From assembly GCF_020379485.1 (NCBI RefSeq), contig NC_063450.1, positions 54,273,374-54,337,373 of the forward strand: a DNA stretch of 64,000 nucleotides, in the 5' to 3' direction. The stretch is from Brassica napus. Its lineage: Eukaryota > Streptophyta > Magnoliopsida > Brassicales > Brassicaceae. This document shows positions 1-12,457 of the stretch, one piece after another. The position numbers and the translations under genes were made by a program. Under the pieces are notes generated by a model. It worked only from the letters and a program-made list of their open reading frames with translations. It did not search any database and was not told the DNA's origin. The first letter of the stretch is position 1. Each line of letters opens with the position of its first letter.

Positions 1-1914
1 AGCCATAGACTCTGTACAAAAATGGTAGTATGACTTAGTGGAGAGTGTTTTTAGTTAGAGCAATAGGATTGAAGTAGAACAAAAACAAAGAAGCATGCCC
101 TAGATTCCTGAGATAATAATTACACATTGTTGTTTATATAAGGGAATGGAATATGACAAATAGATTGTTTTTTTTACGGTTTAATGTGAAAAACAAGATA
201 AAAATATGAGAAATCAAATATAGTAAATGAAGAAGAAGAGAAAAGGGGAAATGGTGGCAGAGAATGGAGAGATGTTAGGAGGCAAAGCAAATGGGAGCTT
301 TGATGATGTTGATGCACGCCGTCAGCTTTTCTTCACGCCTGCTCCCACTCACTCACACCTATAAACATTCTCTCTCTCTCTTTCCTCTCCTCTCTGTTTT
401 ATAAATTATATTCACACATGTCTCTATGTTAATGCTATAACATGTGTTTATGTACCAAGATATCTTTATAGTTATTATACAAAATGTTATGAGCCCCTCA
501 AACAATATTTCAAATGGTGGTTATTTACTTGTTATATTTTTTGAAAACTGTTATACTTGATGTATATTCGTTCTGTGAACTGATGTCAAGAACTCAGAAC
601 ATTCTTAGAAATATATATATATATATTCTAAGACTACAATAGTACTAGCGAGTATGTAGATATAACATAACAGAAGAGTATTAAAATATTGATATCGCAT
701 TACATATTCTTGATTGTTATCACACTACTTAGTCGCCGATTGTCTAATTTTTTTTTAAAAAAAAATTGGGTTGATTGGTTGGATTTGATATTATAACAAG
801 GAGTCAATGAGACTTTTATTTTCAACTTTTTTTGGCCTGCTGATTTAAAATGTATCAAGAGTATTCTTTTTTTTTTTTTTTTACAACACTTAGGATGGTA
901 CTTGAACAACTTTGGTTTCATGTATTTGGCCTATTTATAAACAAACAAGCGTATTATATACGCGGCTTTTTGGAGGAAAACTTCACCATGTAATTAATAT
1001 AAATGTATATCATTCATGTCGTTTTCAATTATCTAGGTGTCCAGAATCAAATATTCATGTACATATATGTGAGTTATGAACGATCCACGCAATTACAGTA
1101 TTGCATGAGAGACAAACAGATAGATGTGCTAAAAATGTAGAAGAAGAAATAAATGGGAAGGTTACTTGGGTGGATCGATGTGAAAAGGAAAAAGCAAAAC
1201 CCACTAAGCCATTACATGATATCGACCTTCTTATCTTTTTCTTCTTTACTTTGTAACTTTTTTAAATCCCATTTTCTTTCGTCGGTACCTTTTCTAATTA
1301 ATTAAACCTCCAAACTATCTTAACTAATCCATTTCCCTGAAAATAAAGGATTTATATAAGCTATGCTTACATAAATTGTGACCAGATTGGGGTAGTGGTA
1401 AATCTCCACTAAAAATAACTACACATCTTCTGTAAAAATACAACCCTAGTAGAATCATTATGTCCAGAATAAAGAATGTTAATAAAAAAAAAACATTCTT
1501 GATTAGACAAAAAGAGAAAACGAATACTGTTTTAAAATAGCCAGTCTCTTCTCTCTCTAATTATGTTTTCACTAAACCCAATTAGGTTCAAACATTCTAT
1601 TAAGTCCAAAGAATAAACATGGGACAACAATTCGATGCAGAAATATCATCTTTTCATGCTCCATTCCCTCTTTAAATTACTAATTATAAAACTCATAAAA
1701 CCAACAAACCCATTCTCTACAACTCATCTTCTCCAAAGATTCACCCACTCCCACCGAGAAAAAAAAGAGAAAAAAATATATATATACGTGCACCAAACAA
1801 CGCATGATGCTGATGCAATATACACAACAAAGTATTAAATCTTAGATATTGTGGGTCTCCCATCTCTCTTATCTGTCCTCTATTCATTTTCTTATTCCAC
1901 ATTAAAGAAAAAAG
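1..1914. other. AT-rich upstream region of SHR
   Basis: No convincing coding sequence is seen. The stretch is AT-rich with homopolymer runs, a CT-rich tract near 370-400 after a TATA-like CTATAAAC, and a second CT-rich tract near 1543-1560. A TA-rich string near 1776-1787 lies about 130 bases before the SHR start and could serve as a TATA element. Short ORFs here are low-complexity. The region probably holds the SHR promoter; the sequence alone does not prove this. Confidence 0.5.
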
Positions 1915-3513
1915 ATGGATACTCTCTTTAGACTAGTCAGTCTCCAACAACAACAACAATCCGATAGTATCATTACAAATCAGTCTTCGTTAAGCAGAAC
2001 CTCTACCACCACTACTGGCTCTCCACAAACTGCTTATCACTACAACCACAACAACTTCCCAACAAACGACGTCGTCGAAGAATGCTTCAACTTTTTCATG
2101 GATGAAGAAGACCTTTCCTCTTCTTCCTCTCATCACAACCATCACCACACCAATCCTACTAGCTACTACTCACCTTTCACTACTCCCACCCATTACCATC
2201 CCGCCACTTCATCAACCCCTCCCTCCACCGCCGCCGCAGCCTTGGCCTCACCATACTCCTCCTCAGGCCACCACAATGACCCTTCCGCTTTCTCCATCCC
2301 TCAGACTCCTCCTTCCTTCGACTTCTCATCCAATGCCAAGTGGGCTGACTCCATCCTCCTCGAAGCCGCACGTGCCTTCTCCGACAAAGACACCACACGT
2401 GCGCAACAAATCCTCTGGACGCTCAACGAGCTCTCCTCTCCCTACGGAGACACCGAGCAGAAACTCGCCTATTACTTCCTCCAAGCTTTCTTCAACCGCA
2501 TGACCGGTTCAGGCGAGCGTTGCTACCGAACCATGGTAACCGCAGCAGCCACAGAGAAGACTTGCTCCTTCGAGTCAACGAGAAAAACCGTCCTCAAGTT
2601 CCAAGAAGTTAGCCCGTGGGCCACGTTTGGACACGTGGCGGCAAACGGGGCTATCTTGGAAGCAGTTGACGGAGAAGCAAAGATCCACATCGTTGACATA
2701 AGCTCCACGTTTTGCACTCAATGGCCGACTCTTCTAGAAGCCTTAGCCACGAGATCAGACGACACGCCACACCTAAGACTAACCACGGTCGTGGTCGCTA
2801 ATAAACACGTCAACGACCAAACGGCAACGCATCGTATGATGAAAGAGATAGGAAGCCGCATGGAGAAGTTCGCTAGGCTCATGGGAGTTCCTTTTAAATT
2901 CAACATTATTCATCATGTTGGAGATTTATCCGAGTTCGATCTCAACGAGCTCGATGTTAAAGCGGACGAGGTCTTGGCCGTCAACTGCGTAGGCGCCATG
3001 CATGGGATCACGCCACGTGGAAACCCTAGAGACGCTGTGATATCCAACTTCCGAAGGTTAAGGCCTAGGATTGTGACCCTAGTGGAAGAAGAAGCTGATC
3101 TTGTCGGAGACGAAGAACAAGGGTTTGATGATGAGTTCTTGAGATCGTTTGGAGAATGTTTACGTTGGTTTAGGGTTTGTTTCGAGTCGTTGGAAGAGAG
3201 TTTCCCTAGGACGAGCAACGAGAGGTTGATGCTGGAGCGTGTGGCGGGACGTGCTATCGTCGACTTGGTGGCTTGTGAGCATTCAGATTCGACGGAGAGG
3301 AGGGAGACGGCGAGGAAGTGGTCGAGGAGGATGCGGAACGGAGGGTTTGGGGTGGTGGGGTATAGTGATGAGGTGGCCGATGACGTCAGAGCATTGTTGA
3401 GGAGGTATAAAGAAGGTGTTTGGTCGATGGTGCCGTGCTCTGATGCCACCGGAATATTCCTTTGCTGGAGAGATCAGCCGGTGGTTTGGGCCAGTGCGTG
3501 GCGGCCAACGTAA
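1915..3513 (+). CDS. SHR: SHORT-ROOT, GRAS-family transcription factor
   Basis: Single-exon gene for 532 residues, against 531 in Arabidopsis SHR as I recall it. SHR is made in the stele and moves one cell layer outward, where with SCARECROW it specifies endodermis and drives asymmetric division. The N-terminus (about 1-135) is the variable GRAS leader, with Gln, Ser, His and Ala runs. The GRAS domain follows: leucine heptad I from about 145, the VHIID-type motif as IHIVDI at 257-262, a second leucine-rich stretch, PFYRE-type sequence, and the C-terminal SAW motif ending WASAWRPT. The start is the first ATG of a frame that aligns with the known [15 protein letters not shown] start. The long antisense ORFs are shadows. 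It opens a run collinear with Arabidopsis At4g37650 onward. Orthology is near certain; which homeologue it is cannot be told. Confidence 0.97.
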   Translation: MDTLFRLVSLQQQQQSDSIITNQSSLSRTSTTTTGSPQTAYHYNHNNFPTNDVVEECFNFFMDEEDLSSSSSHHNHHHTNPTSYYSPFTTPTHYHPATSSTPPSTAAAALASPYSSSGHHNDPSAFSIPQTPPSFDFSSNAKWADSILLEAARAFSDKDTTRAQQILWTLNELSSPYGDTEQKLAYYFLQAFFNRMTGSGERCYRTMVTAAATEKTCSFESTRKTVLKFQEVSPWATFGHVAANGAILEAVDGEAKIHIVDISSTFCTQWPTLLEALATRSDDTPHLRLTTVVVANKHVNDQTATHRMMKEIGSRMEKFARLMGVPFKFNIIHHVGDLSEFDLNELDVKADEVLAVNCVGAMHGITPRGNPRDAVISNFRRLRPRIVTLVEEEADLVGDEEQGFDDEFLRSFGECLRWFRVCFESLEESFPRTSNERLMLERVAGRAIVDLVACEHSDSTERRETARKWSRRMRNGGFGVVGYSDEVADDVRALLRRYKEGVWSMVPCSDATGIFLCWRDQPVVWASAWRPT

Positions 3514-5570
3514 AAGGGTTGGTCTTTTCTAGTATTTTAACGCGCGCGTTTGCTGGTCCCTAGTCGAGATGGTTTCACACGTATGGTTTGATAATGGGGT
3601 TTTGGGATGAAGAGTTACTATATGATGATAATGAGTTCATAATTTGAAATTTGCTTTTGAATAGGACTAATTAAATCATAATATTGAGGAGGTGATTGTC
3701 AAGGTTCATAAATTCGTGATATTTTATTTTGTTTTTAATATTTTTTCTTTTAAATGTTGTGATTAGTTTGATTCATGCGAAAGAATAGGTTTCTATTTTC
3801 CTTTATAATGGAGTTTTTATTTTCCATACACAAGAAGTTATCGTGATTAATTTTTTTTTTTAAAACTAAGTGAGCATTTGATATGAGTTCGTTACTGTTA
3901 CATTGGAATCAATTAACTGGAATTCATAATTGATAAAAATATAAAGACTAAAATGGCAGCTTTTCAGATTCAATTAGAAGTTATACGAATTGAGGTATAT
4001 AGTTATTCCATGTTTCTAATACATAAAAGCTTTGTTGCTTTCTTGTATACATATATAGAATCTCAGGACAGCTAGTTTCGCTGAGGAGGAATCTCTTCGT
4101 TGGAATATCGAGAATGCAGCTCTATGGTGGCCTGCACGCTTCTAAAAATGGATTAATATGTTTTTGATCATTTATAAACATAAACAAAGTTAGAACATTG
4201 TAGTTTCGATGGCATCTAATTTGAAACATTAGTCACTTTATAATATTAGTGGCAACTGTACCGGCTAAAATTACATGCAATGCAGTGAATACTGCACCAT
4301 AGTATTTCAATGTTTTAAGTGTTTTTTACAGTTCTTACGGTTCACATTATGAGGCATGGTATGTATACCAAAGAAACAAAAAAAAAAATCAACGTTTCTT
4401 ACACGACGATTAATCACTCACCAAATGATAGTTTATTCACTTGTCGCTCTTGTGGAGTGTATACCATTTATTTCTATTGGCTTTTTAATAATGCATCTTT
4501 CAACTTTTGCTTTATAAAAAGATAAAGGGACCAGTCTTTTATTTGATACACATAATACATCTATACATATATTATGTCTTCAGTGGATTACACATGCATA
4601 TACCTAAATGTTTCATGGCCCCCCCTCACCCATCATGTTTTTTTTAGAAACAGCCCATAAAAAGTAAATAGTTGAAATAGTTATAATCCCTTGATATACC
4701 ATCGTTTACATATAGTTCTTTGAATTTGGGAAAGAAAATAAATTATGAAAAAGTAGTGGGAACTGCTTTTGAGATATGTGGCTAGTTTCACTACAGCTCT
4801 CTTTCTCCCTGCATCTTTTGATGTGGCTTTTGCCTCCCCCATGTTAATATTGGTAGATCTTTTAGCTCGCTTTTTAAGCCAATCTTTTTTTCAAAAACCT
4901 AGCTTCTTTTGGTCTGTTTTCGTGTTTATAAAGTCACGCAGAAAGCAAATCAATACAATAAAAATCTACCAGTTGCCCCAATTTTGCTTTAACTAGAATC
5001 AAAACCTTGCTGGGTCCCTTTATACCACGACTTGACCATAACACACATCTAACTAGAAAATGCCTAAATTCATATGGAATATCTCAATTAATTCCATGAT
5101 GTAAAAGGTTATAAAAATTTATAGGGTTCTTTTAAACACATTTCATAATAAATTAGCATATTGTAAAAATTAGAAGCTTTATTTATGTATAGAGAAATGA
5201 AAGGAAATAACACATTTGCATTACATAACTAAGAAAAAAGAGTTTTGGTAAAATCATATAAAGAAGTAGGTTTATAATGTTTTGATTTTAACTGAAAATT
5301 TCAATCTCATGCATCTTGAAACCATATTCTGGTGGTATTCTTCATCACATGCTCATGACTCTTGGACTACAAAAACAAAATCATATATGTCTCAGTGCAA
5401 AAGATACATGAACTTTTGAAGTATCTACAGTAAATGAAATACAGTTGATCTGCAAGAGTTTTCTTCTCACTCCATAATCATAATAAATGAAATACTTTTT
5501 TCAGTTCTTTCAAATTGGGTTCGGTTTGATCTGGTGCATCCCCTTTTATATTCGCTGACGTTGTTTTCTC
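3514..5570. other. Intergenic, SHR to L12
   Basis: AT-rich intergenic DNA after the SHR stop. It should include the SHR 3' UTR and the distal promoter of the next gene. Short ORFs at 4319-4525 and 4769-4996 are low-complexity and have no recognisable domain. No repeat with clear ends was seen. Confidence 0.5.
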
Positions 5571-5572
5571 TA

Positions 5573-5659
5573 TGGGCCTCATTAAATGGGCCACACGCAG
5601 CCCATTCGACTTAACGAACAATTGAAATGAAATCAAAACGGACGGAGAGAAAACCCTAG
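5573..5659 (+). promoter_or_regulatory. Site II (TGGGCC) cluster plus telo-box
   Basis: TGGGCC occurs at 5573-5578 and 5587-5592, with an inverted copy (GCCCA) at 5600-5604. A telo-box AAACCCTAG lies at 5651-5659, 24 bases before the L12 start. Site II elements with a telo-box are a known promoter signature of plant genes for cytosolic and organelle translation and respiratory proteins. This matches the ribosomal-protein gene immediately downstream. Confidence 0.7.
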
Positions 5660-5682
5660 CAAAAACCTCCTCACCGGCCACA

Positions 5683-6189
5683 ATGCGATCTCCGATCTCC
5701 GGACTCTTCTCGAGATCCCTTAGCTTCCTCCACCGCACTTCCCCCCTAACCTCCGCCGCTCGCCACCTATGCGCCGTCACTTCCCCCGAAGCTAGAACGA
5801 AGAACCTCGAGCGAATCGCCGACGACTTGCTCAACCTCAACAGAATCGAGCTCTACGACTACTCAATCCTCTTCAGCCACAAACTCGGCCTCAACCGCTA
5901 CGGATCCGCCGTGTCCTCCCCCGCCGGAGACCTCCCCGACGCGTCCGCCTCCGCCGAGACCAAAACCGCTGAGAAAACGGCTTTCGATGTGAAGCTTGAG
6001 AAGTTCGATTCCACTTCGAAGATCAAAGTCATCAAGGAGATAAGAGCGTTTACGGAGCTGGGGTTGAAAGAAGCGAAAGATCTCGTTGAGAAAGCTCCGG
6101 TTGTGGTGAAGACAGGTGTCACTAAGGAAGAAGGTGAGAAGATCATGGAGAAGCTCAAAGCCGTTGGTGCCACTGTTGCTTTTGAATAA
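5683..6189 (+). CDS. Mitochondrial-type ribosomal protein L7/L12
   Basis: Intronless gene for 168 residues. The first 40 or so are Arg/Ser-rich with few acidic residues ([18 protein letters not shown]), as in a mitochondrial presequence. The C-terminal 70 residues form the L7/L12 stalk domain: FDVKLEKF, then KIKVIKEIR, then [13 protein letters not shown], then a final segment ending GATVAFE. This domain recruits elongation factors to the large subunit. The linker between the N-terminal dimer region and this domain is Ala/Ser/Asp-rich. Position and sequence fit Arabidopsis At4g37660. Its 3' end converges on the NAGS gene, whose stop lies only 62 bases away, so the two 3' UTRs probably overlap. 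Confidence 0.93.
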   Translation: MRSPISGLFSRSLSFLHRTSPLTSAARHLCAVTSPEARTKNLERIADDLLNLNRIELYDYSILFSHKLGLNRYGSAVSSPAGDLPDASASAETKTAEKTAFDVKLEKFDSTSKIKVIKEIRAFTELGLKEAKDLVEKAPVVVKTGVTKEEGEKIMEKLKAVGATVAFE

Positions 6190-6251
6190 TAGAAATAAAA
6201 GTTTGATTGCAAAATGTTTTTTAATTTTTACAATAATGATTGCTGTTTGTG

Positions 6252-8589
6252 TTATATTGAGATGCCACTCTTATCAGGTAGTAGCTTCTTCATGTAGTAC
6301 TTTGATTTTCTAGAGAGGTTGATTCTTTGCCTTCTGGTCTCTGGTATGACCTCGATTGAGCATTCTTGGAACCCGCGTCTCACGAACCAGTCTGCTGCTC
6401 GCGTTGTGAGGAGAAACAGCGTGTCTAACCCGAGAGAGGATGCTTTCTTCTCCATGTAATCTACAGTAAACAGATTGTGTGTGTCATTTATGTTTACTTT
6501 GAGTTTGGTTTGGTTTGGTTTGGTTTACCTAGTAGTTTATCGCCTTGGCCTTGACCGCGGCAGTCTGATGCAACCGCGATGGCTGCGACTTCTCCGCATT
6601 TGTCTTGGAAGAATGGGAACAGAGCTGCACAAGCGATGATTTGACCTTCCCTTTCGACTACCACGAAGGAGTCCAAAGCTTGGAGTAACTGCACTCAGAG
6701 ATTTAAGTCTTTAACGATAGAAGGATGATACAACGGAAGATAAGTAAGGCTTTTAAGACCTCCTCATCGGTTCTGCGGACCAAGATCCCAGCTTCCTCCA
6801 AAGGTTTGATGATACGTCTGATTCCTGCAAGATCATTTACTTTGGCATCTCGTGTTCCTTCGTATACATCACTGTAGGCAATGCGCGTAACAGTCAGTAT
6901 AGCATTGGTAGAACGATAAAACCAAACCAATGAGTATTATTACCTAGCGACCATAGTCCCCATTCCATCTCTTTTGAAAAGCTCCAACAATAGAACTCCA
7001 GTTATAGTACCATCCAACAAATGAACTCTTTTAACTCCACCCTTCAAGAAAAAAGCAAAACAAAAGGTTTCAGTTCAAATGGGTAAAGATGAAGACCAAG
7101 GTTTCATAAGAACTCACCCTGCAGACAAAAGCAGCAGCAGCCAGTTCGGAAAGATAACCGTTTTGGCGGCTTAGTCTCTCCTCACCACCGATAGCAAAAC
7201 CTTGCTCACCAGACCCTAACCCACTCCCAATGTCAAATCCAACACCGTTTTGAAAGATCGGAGTGTGGCTTCCGTTTCCCCAAAACGCTGCTCTCCCGTT
7301 ACCAGGAGGTTCTTGATAAGAGATGCTTCCATCACCAACAGCCTTTACGTAATTAGCAGCAATGTCGCTTTGCTGCGCACGTTTTCTCACTAACATGTCT
7401 GCTTCTTGGAGTGTCAAGAAACGAATAAGATGTCCACTCTCATCGAGTATTGGACCGTCCATTATGCAAATAAGCTTATCTGCTCCTATAGCTAATGCAC
7501 AAGCTGTAGCTACCTCATATGTACTGCACAAAGGGTTTGTCATTTATATTACATAATCCGAAAGTAGAGAGAAACAAAGAGAGAGCATACTTGCAGTTTA
7601 AGACTTCTCCGGAGCTAGAGTGTCCCAAGTTCCTCAACAAGACTACAGAACCACCGTCAAGCCTCTCACAAATCCGGTCTACATCTATCTTCTTCACCTC
7701 ACCCGTCGCTCCAAAATCAACACCATCAACAACGCCTCTCCTCTGCACCATCATCAACAAACCAGTGATGAGACTCAAGGAGTCGTATCATATGAGCATA
7801 TCAAAAACTCACTTTTGCTGCGAAGAAGTTGCCGGTATCAACCCTGACACCTATATCATGTAAACGACTACTATCACCATGCCTACGGATATTGCAAATG
7901 GAAGGCCCAGGAGATAGTTTAGCCTCAAGCATCACTGAGATAGCTCCCGCAGCTTCCGTGGCGGCTTGCAACGATGCTGCGTCGGTTACTCTGTAACGTC
8001 CCACATATGTAGCCTCGCGTCCTGCAACACTCAATCAATACACATCAAGAATCGAACATCCTAAGCCACTAGAGGCAATGTTTTTATTCATTTCTGACCT
8101 CTTTCAGACAGAAGCTGGTCGATTTGCACTTGTGTTCCTGGAACTAGAACGAATCTTATCCCAAGATGATGGAGAAACGCTATGTCCTGCACCAAAATCA
8201 AATTACTTAAATAACCTTTGAGAAGTGTAATCACATTTGCAAAAAGATACCTTTAAAATGGGATCACAGTAAGGGCCGGCGAGTATATCGCCGGAGATGA
8301 CAACGACGAAAGTGCAGCCACCGTGGGCCCACAGATAAGGCCAAGCTTCACGGAACCAGCGCACGAACTCTTTGTCGTCCACTGGATGCTCAGCCCCCGC
8401 GTCGCCGCCTCCACTCGCCGCGTAGCTGTTGTACGTATTGCATTTCGCCTCCACGGAACCAACCGGTTTAAACCTAAACCGGATTTGACCAGGGTTTAAC
8501 TTATTTTCCGGCTTGAAAGACGAAAGATCGTTCCTCGTTCGGCGTAATTGAAAAGACGCAGAACGCAACAAAGCTCCCTGCTCCATCAT
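6252..8589 (-). CDS. NAGS2: N-acetyl-L-glutamate synthase (amino-acid kinase + GNAT), nine exons
   Basis: Catalyses the first step of arginine/ornithine synthesis, acetyl-CoA + glutamate to N-acetylglutamate, in plastids. I traced nine exons with consistent phases and GT-AG introns: 8251-8589, 8099-8186, 7813-8021, 7591-7742, 7118-7523, 6944-7041, 6760-6871, 6529-6688, 6252-6460. The sum is 590 codons plus stop. Exon 1 carries a basic, Ser-rich probable transit peptide and then [17 protein letters not shown], the start of the amino-acid-kinase fold. Exons 2-5 complete that fold, including a Leu-rich core and the [14 protein letters not shown] segment. Exons 7-9 hold the GNAT domain, with the acetyl-CoA loop [15 protein letters not shown] and then [16 protein letters not shown]. 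Gene order points to Arabidopsis At4g37670. Two adjacent ATGs at 8589 and 8586 leave the start ambiguous by one codon. No lesion was seen. Confidence 0.93.
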
Positions 8590-10129
8590 TTTTTACTTGC
8601 ACTGCTTCGTTTTAGAAGAAATCAATTAAGATTCCATAGAAAATGAATTTAAACCGGCGGGAGGCGGCGGCGGTAAGTGGGACCCATCGTCACGGATTTT
8701 TACTATTTGATAATTTAATTCTTTTCCGAATTTGCTTCTTCTTCTTTACCGAACTCTTTTAAAATGTCTGGTCGTGAGAGAGTACTTTAAAGTGCGTCTC
8801 CACGTGGATTAAATTGTTCGATTCCGGTCAACCGGTTCGGTCCTTCACTCCCCAACTGGGTCTGCTTCTTAGTCAAAGTGAGACTACACAAACAATTGTT
8901 TAGAAAGTGGGTTTTTTCCTTTTGTTCACATAAGTGAAACGTTCTGAGGTATCTTTCTGGCCCAAACCCATTTGAAGTGTCAGTAAAGTGGGCTTTTAAG
9001 GAATGTTGTGGAATTATTATCTTTTACATAAACCCCCCCTCTCTCTACCTATAAAGAAACTATAAGCAACCTTCGATTTAAGTTATGTTGTTATCTAATT
9101 TCCCGGCTAACAATCTCGACTTCTTTTAAATTGTTATTTATTTATTATCCTTTTTTATAAAATTATTGATGTAAACTAGCGTATTTAGTGTTGTTGACAA
9201 TAAAATTAGCATAATTAACGTTGATAAAGAGTGTAACACTACATTTAAAAAAAAAAGTTTGGATCACGTACCGATGTAAAATTAAAAAGGTGGGACAATA
9301 ACAAGCAAAAAGAGGAAACGAATAGAATATCTCAAGGTTATCCGAATCAATGTAAGAGGAAAGATAATATTCCCACGAGACACCCAAAGATACTCCTTCA
9401 GGGTAGATATTTCATTACCTGCTATGCCATCTCATACATAGATGACAATTCACTATTTATGTTGCGACGAAATCACTATTTTATTTTGTTTTCTCAAAGA
9501 CTCGAGAACGCATGCATGATTGATGATTGATGATTGTTGGTTTGTATAAGAAATACCATCTTCACGTAGCAGTCTACAAAGGCTAAAATCGCCGAGTTCA
9601 TGAATGTTTCATTAAGTTTCACCTTATTTCGTGATGACTTTTACGATTATTCGTTTTTTCTATCAAGCATTTACTCTGTTTTCGTATAGTTTACATGCTA
9701 AATACCAGAAAACTAAACTCAGCTAAAAAATCCCCGAAGTGTATCAAGTAATTATAACAGCGCGAGAAAAAAAAATGGTTGTAACGTTGTTTGTTAATCG
9801 AATATGATATTTCCTTATACCTAGGACGACAAAACGCTATAAATGGCTTCTAAATTTAATCCTTCACACACACGAAAATAAAAGAATAAATAAAAGGCCC
9901 CACAACACACAAAAACTTGTGGTCTTAATAAAATATTTTTGTTGAGAATTTATTTTATAAAATATTAAACCATTGATGTGACTAAAAACGCTTATAGGAG
10001 GAACTAACCTAATAAAATAAATATCAATAAACATAATGAAAATAAATAAATATATTTCTTAAAACAAAAATATATATTTATTAATTTAGTTTTAAACAAA
10101 ATAAAGATTTCAATTCATTTCTCTGCACA
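8590..10129. other. Divergent intergenic region, NAGS2 to HHP4
   Basis: No supported gene. It includes the NAGS upstream region; a GCCCA/TGGGC pair sits near 8961-8993. The rest is AT-rich. The antisense ORF at 9163-9387 has no recognisable domain. Confidence 0.5.
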
Positions 10130-10142
10130 TATGAATATATTT

Positions 10143-10292
10143 TTTTTTGATAATCGAGTGTCCCGGTCTCACCGTGGTGGTGCAGACTAGAGACCGAACC
10201 TCGAGGATGAGTCATGGCCAGACAACGGTTTTGGATCTCGAACGCCAGAGCAAGTCCGCATGTAAATTCTCTAGTGGCCAGTGCGAGTCGCG
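10143..10292 (-). mobile_element. Short tRNA-related SINE with 13-bp target duplication
   Basis: On the minus strand a GC-richer stretch of about 150 bp contains a pol III B-box (GTTCGAGATCC, plus-strand 10232-10242). It ends in an A-tail, seen as a T-run at 10143-10148. It is flanked by the perfect direct repeat TATGAATATATTT at 10130-10142 and 10293-10305. B-box, A-tail and long target duplication together define a SINE insertion. The family was not identified. Confidence 0.75.
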
Positions 10293-10433
10293 TATGAATA
10301 TATTTATAAAAATTGTTTTTCTCTTCTGTATATTCAACAAAAAGTTATAAATATTTTTTAAATTATAACTGTGCATCCACACATTTTTTTACATTCCATA
10401 TTAGTTTTCCAGTTATAGGCCAACATAGCTATT

Positions 10434-11019
10434 CTATAAATGGCTTGAGAGCCTCCCCTATAGTCCATACTCGTACCAAAACAAGATATCTCTCTCTCCT
10501 CTGTTTTTGAGAAACAGAGCCTTTCAAGATCTGTTTTGTTTGACTTTTAATCTTCTCTCTCTTGCTCGCATGGTTTAAAGATCTTTCTCGTCAGCATTGA
10601 AAATCGAGGTAAAGTTTTCTCGCCAAATCTCTTCTCTCTTCAAGAAATCTAAGACGAACGTTTCCTAATACTCTGTTTTCGTTCTTGTTAGTCTCTCCAT
10701 GTTAGTTTGAGATCCCAAGAACACCCTTCCTGATTTGTATCATTTTTTTTCTTATTTTCCTTGTAAATTCAGGTAATTTCCTCAAAACCATTTATAGATT
10801 TAAGCTTAGTTCTAGCAAAAGTATGATGCTTTCTGTAATTAAAATATGCTGAATCTGCAAACTAAACTCCATTTCTTCGGAGAATTTTCATTGTTCACAA
10901 AAAAAAATATATATCAAGATTTAGCATAAATGTCTAAACTTTAATTTCTGGATCGTGATTTAGATCTGTTTGATTGAAATGATCTCTAATTTAATTCATT
11001 TGGTCTTAAAATAAAGAGG
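10434..11019 (+). promoter_or_regulatory. HHP4 promoter and 5' leader with probable leader intron
   Basis: A TATA-like TATAAATGG lies near 10435-10443, followed by a CT-rich leader (near 10490-10640). Candidate splice donors GAGGTAAAG (about 10606) and CAGGTAATT (about 10771), with T-rich sequence before AG at about 11017, suggest an intron in the 5' UTR. Exact leader splicing cannot be fixed without transcripts. Confidence 0.45.
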
Positions 11020-12457
11020 ATGGGTGGTGAGGCAGAGATCAAGCAACAATTACAACCTAAATCTCTTCCAGCTGAGAAGAAGCAACACAACGTGAAAAGG
11101 AGGAGATTATGGCAGAAAGTGAAGTACCAGTTGGTGGAGTATCACGCATTGCCTGCTTATCTGAGAGACAACGAGTACATAATTGGTCATTACAGATCCG
11201 AATGGCCCATCAAACAAATCCTTCTCAGCATCTTCACAATCCACAACGAGACCTTGAATGTTTGGACGTAAGTTTCTTGATTTTTACTCTTTCTTAAGAT
11301 CCAAGAAACACTGAATGTGTATGTGTGTGTGGGTTTGGGATTTGCAGGCACTTGATTGGTTTTTTCCTGTTTCTTGCGCTTACTATATACACAGCCACCA
11401 AAGTACCAAGCGTTGTGGATCTTCACTCACTTCAACACCGTTTACCTGATATCTTGAGGAAGACAGATCTTCACAAACTTCACTCTGACCTCATGTCTCG
11501 CCTTCCTTCTAGTCCATCTAAGTGGCACGTCATGGAGCTGCTCTATAACTGTCTGCCTGAAAGATTCTATCATGGCAACTACACCGACATGTGTGTTCTT
11601 GTAAGAAAACACACTATCTTTCTTTGCTTATAAGGGTTTCAAACAGTTGAGTAGTTCATATTTGTTAAGCTAAACGGACTTCCAACCTAAATTTTTTTAG
11701 ATAACGTCTCGACTTATTTATCTTATATAATACGTAGATTCTTTTCCGATTTCCGATACGGGAGACTTTGTCTCTAATAATATTTTTTCTCTTTATGCTG
11801 CAGCACTCAGTGAAGGAAGATCTTGCAAACATGATAGCTCCTCTGATCTTCAGACCAATCACCAGATGGCCATTCTATGCATTTCTAGGCGGTGCAATGT
11901 TCTGTCTACTAGCAAGCAGCACGTGCCACCTCCTCTCTTGTCACTCAGAGCGAGTCTCTTACATAATGCTTAGGCTTGACTACGCAGGAATCGCAGCTCT
12001 CATCGCTACTTCCTTCTACCCTCCGGTCTACTACTCTTTCATGTGTGATCCTTTCTTCTGCAACCTCTACTTAGGATTCATAACAACCTTAGGAATCGCC
12101 ACCGTGCTTGTCTCTTTAATACCGGTTTTCCAAACACCGGAGTTTCGTGTTGTGAGGGCCTCTCTGTTCTTTGGAATGGGATTCTCTGGCGCGGCTCCCA
12201 TCCTACACAAGCTGATCATCTTTTGGGACCAGCCTGAGGCGCTTCACACTACATGTTATGAGGTTTTGATGGGTTTGCTTTACGGGTTAGGAGCTTTGGT
12301 TTATGTGACTAGGATCCCTGAGAGATGGATGCCTGGTAAGTTTGATATAGCTGGACATAGTCATCAGTTGTTTCATGTTCTGGTGGTGGCCGGTGCCTTC
12401 ACACACTATAGAGCTGGGCTTGTGTATCTCAAGTGGAGAGACATTGAAGGATGTTGA
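11020..12457 (+). CDS. HHP4: Heptahelical transmembrane protein 4 (PAQR family)
   Basis: Three exons, 11020-11267, 11348-11600 and 11804-12457, with GT-AG introns and matching phases, give 384 residues. The family (progestin and adipoQ receptors, haemolysin-III superfamily) is made of seven-helix membrane proteins; plant HHPs are linked to hormone, sugar and cold responses. Family signatures are visible: the ETLNVWTHLIGFFLF motif spanning exons 1/2, SSTCHLLSCHS at the end of a helix, the DYAGIAAL segment, and the final GHSHQLFHVLVV, whose histidines with the CHLLSCHS histidine should form the zinc site. The basic N-terminus (KKQHNVKRRRLWQKVKYQLVEYHALPAYLRDNEYI) is cytosolic and typical of plant HHPs. 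Position and sequence point to Arabidopsis At4g37680. Confidence 0.94.

Noticed and set aside
2913..3449. Long ORF antisense to SHR (178 codons)
   Set aside because: It is the complement of a conserved GRAS coding region. The sense strand explains the openness.
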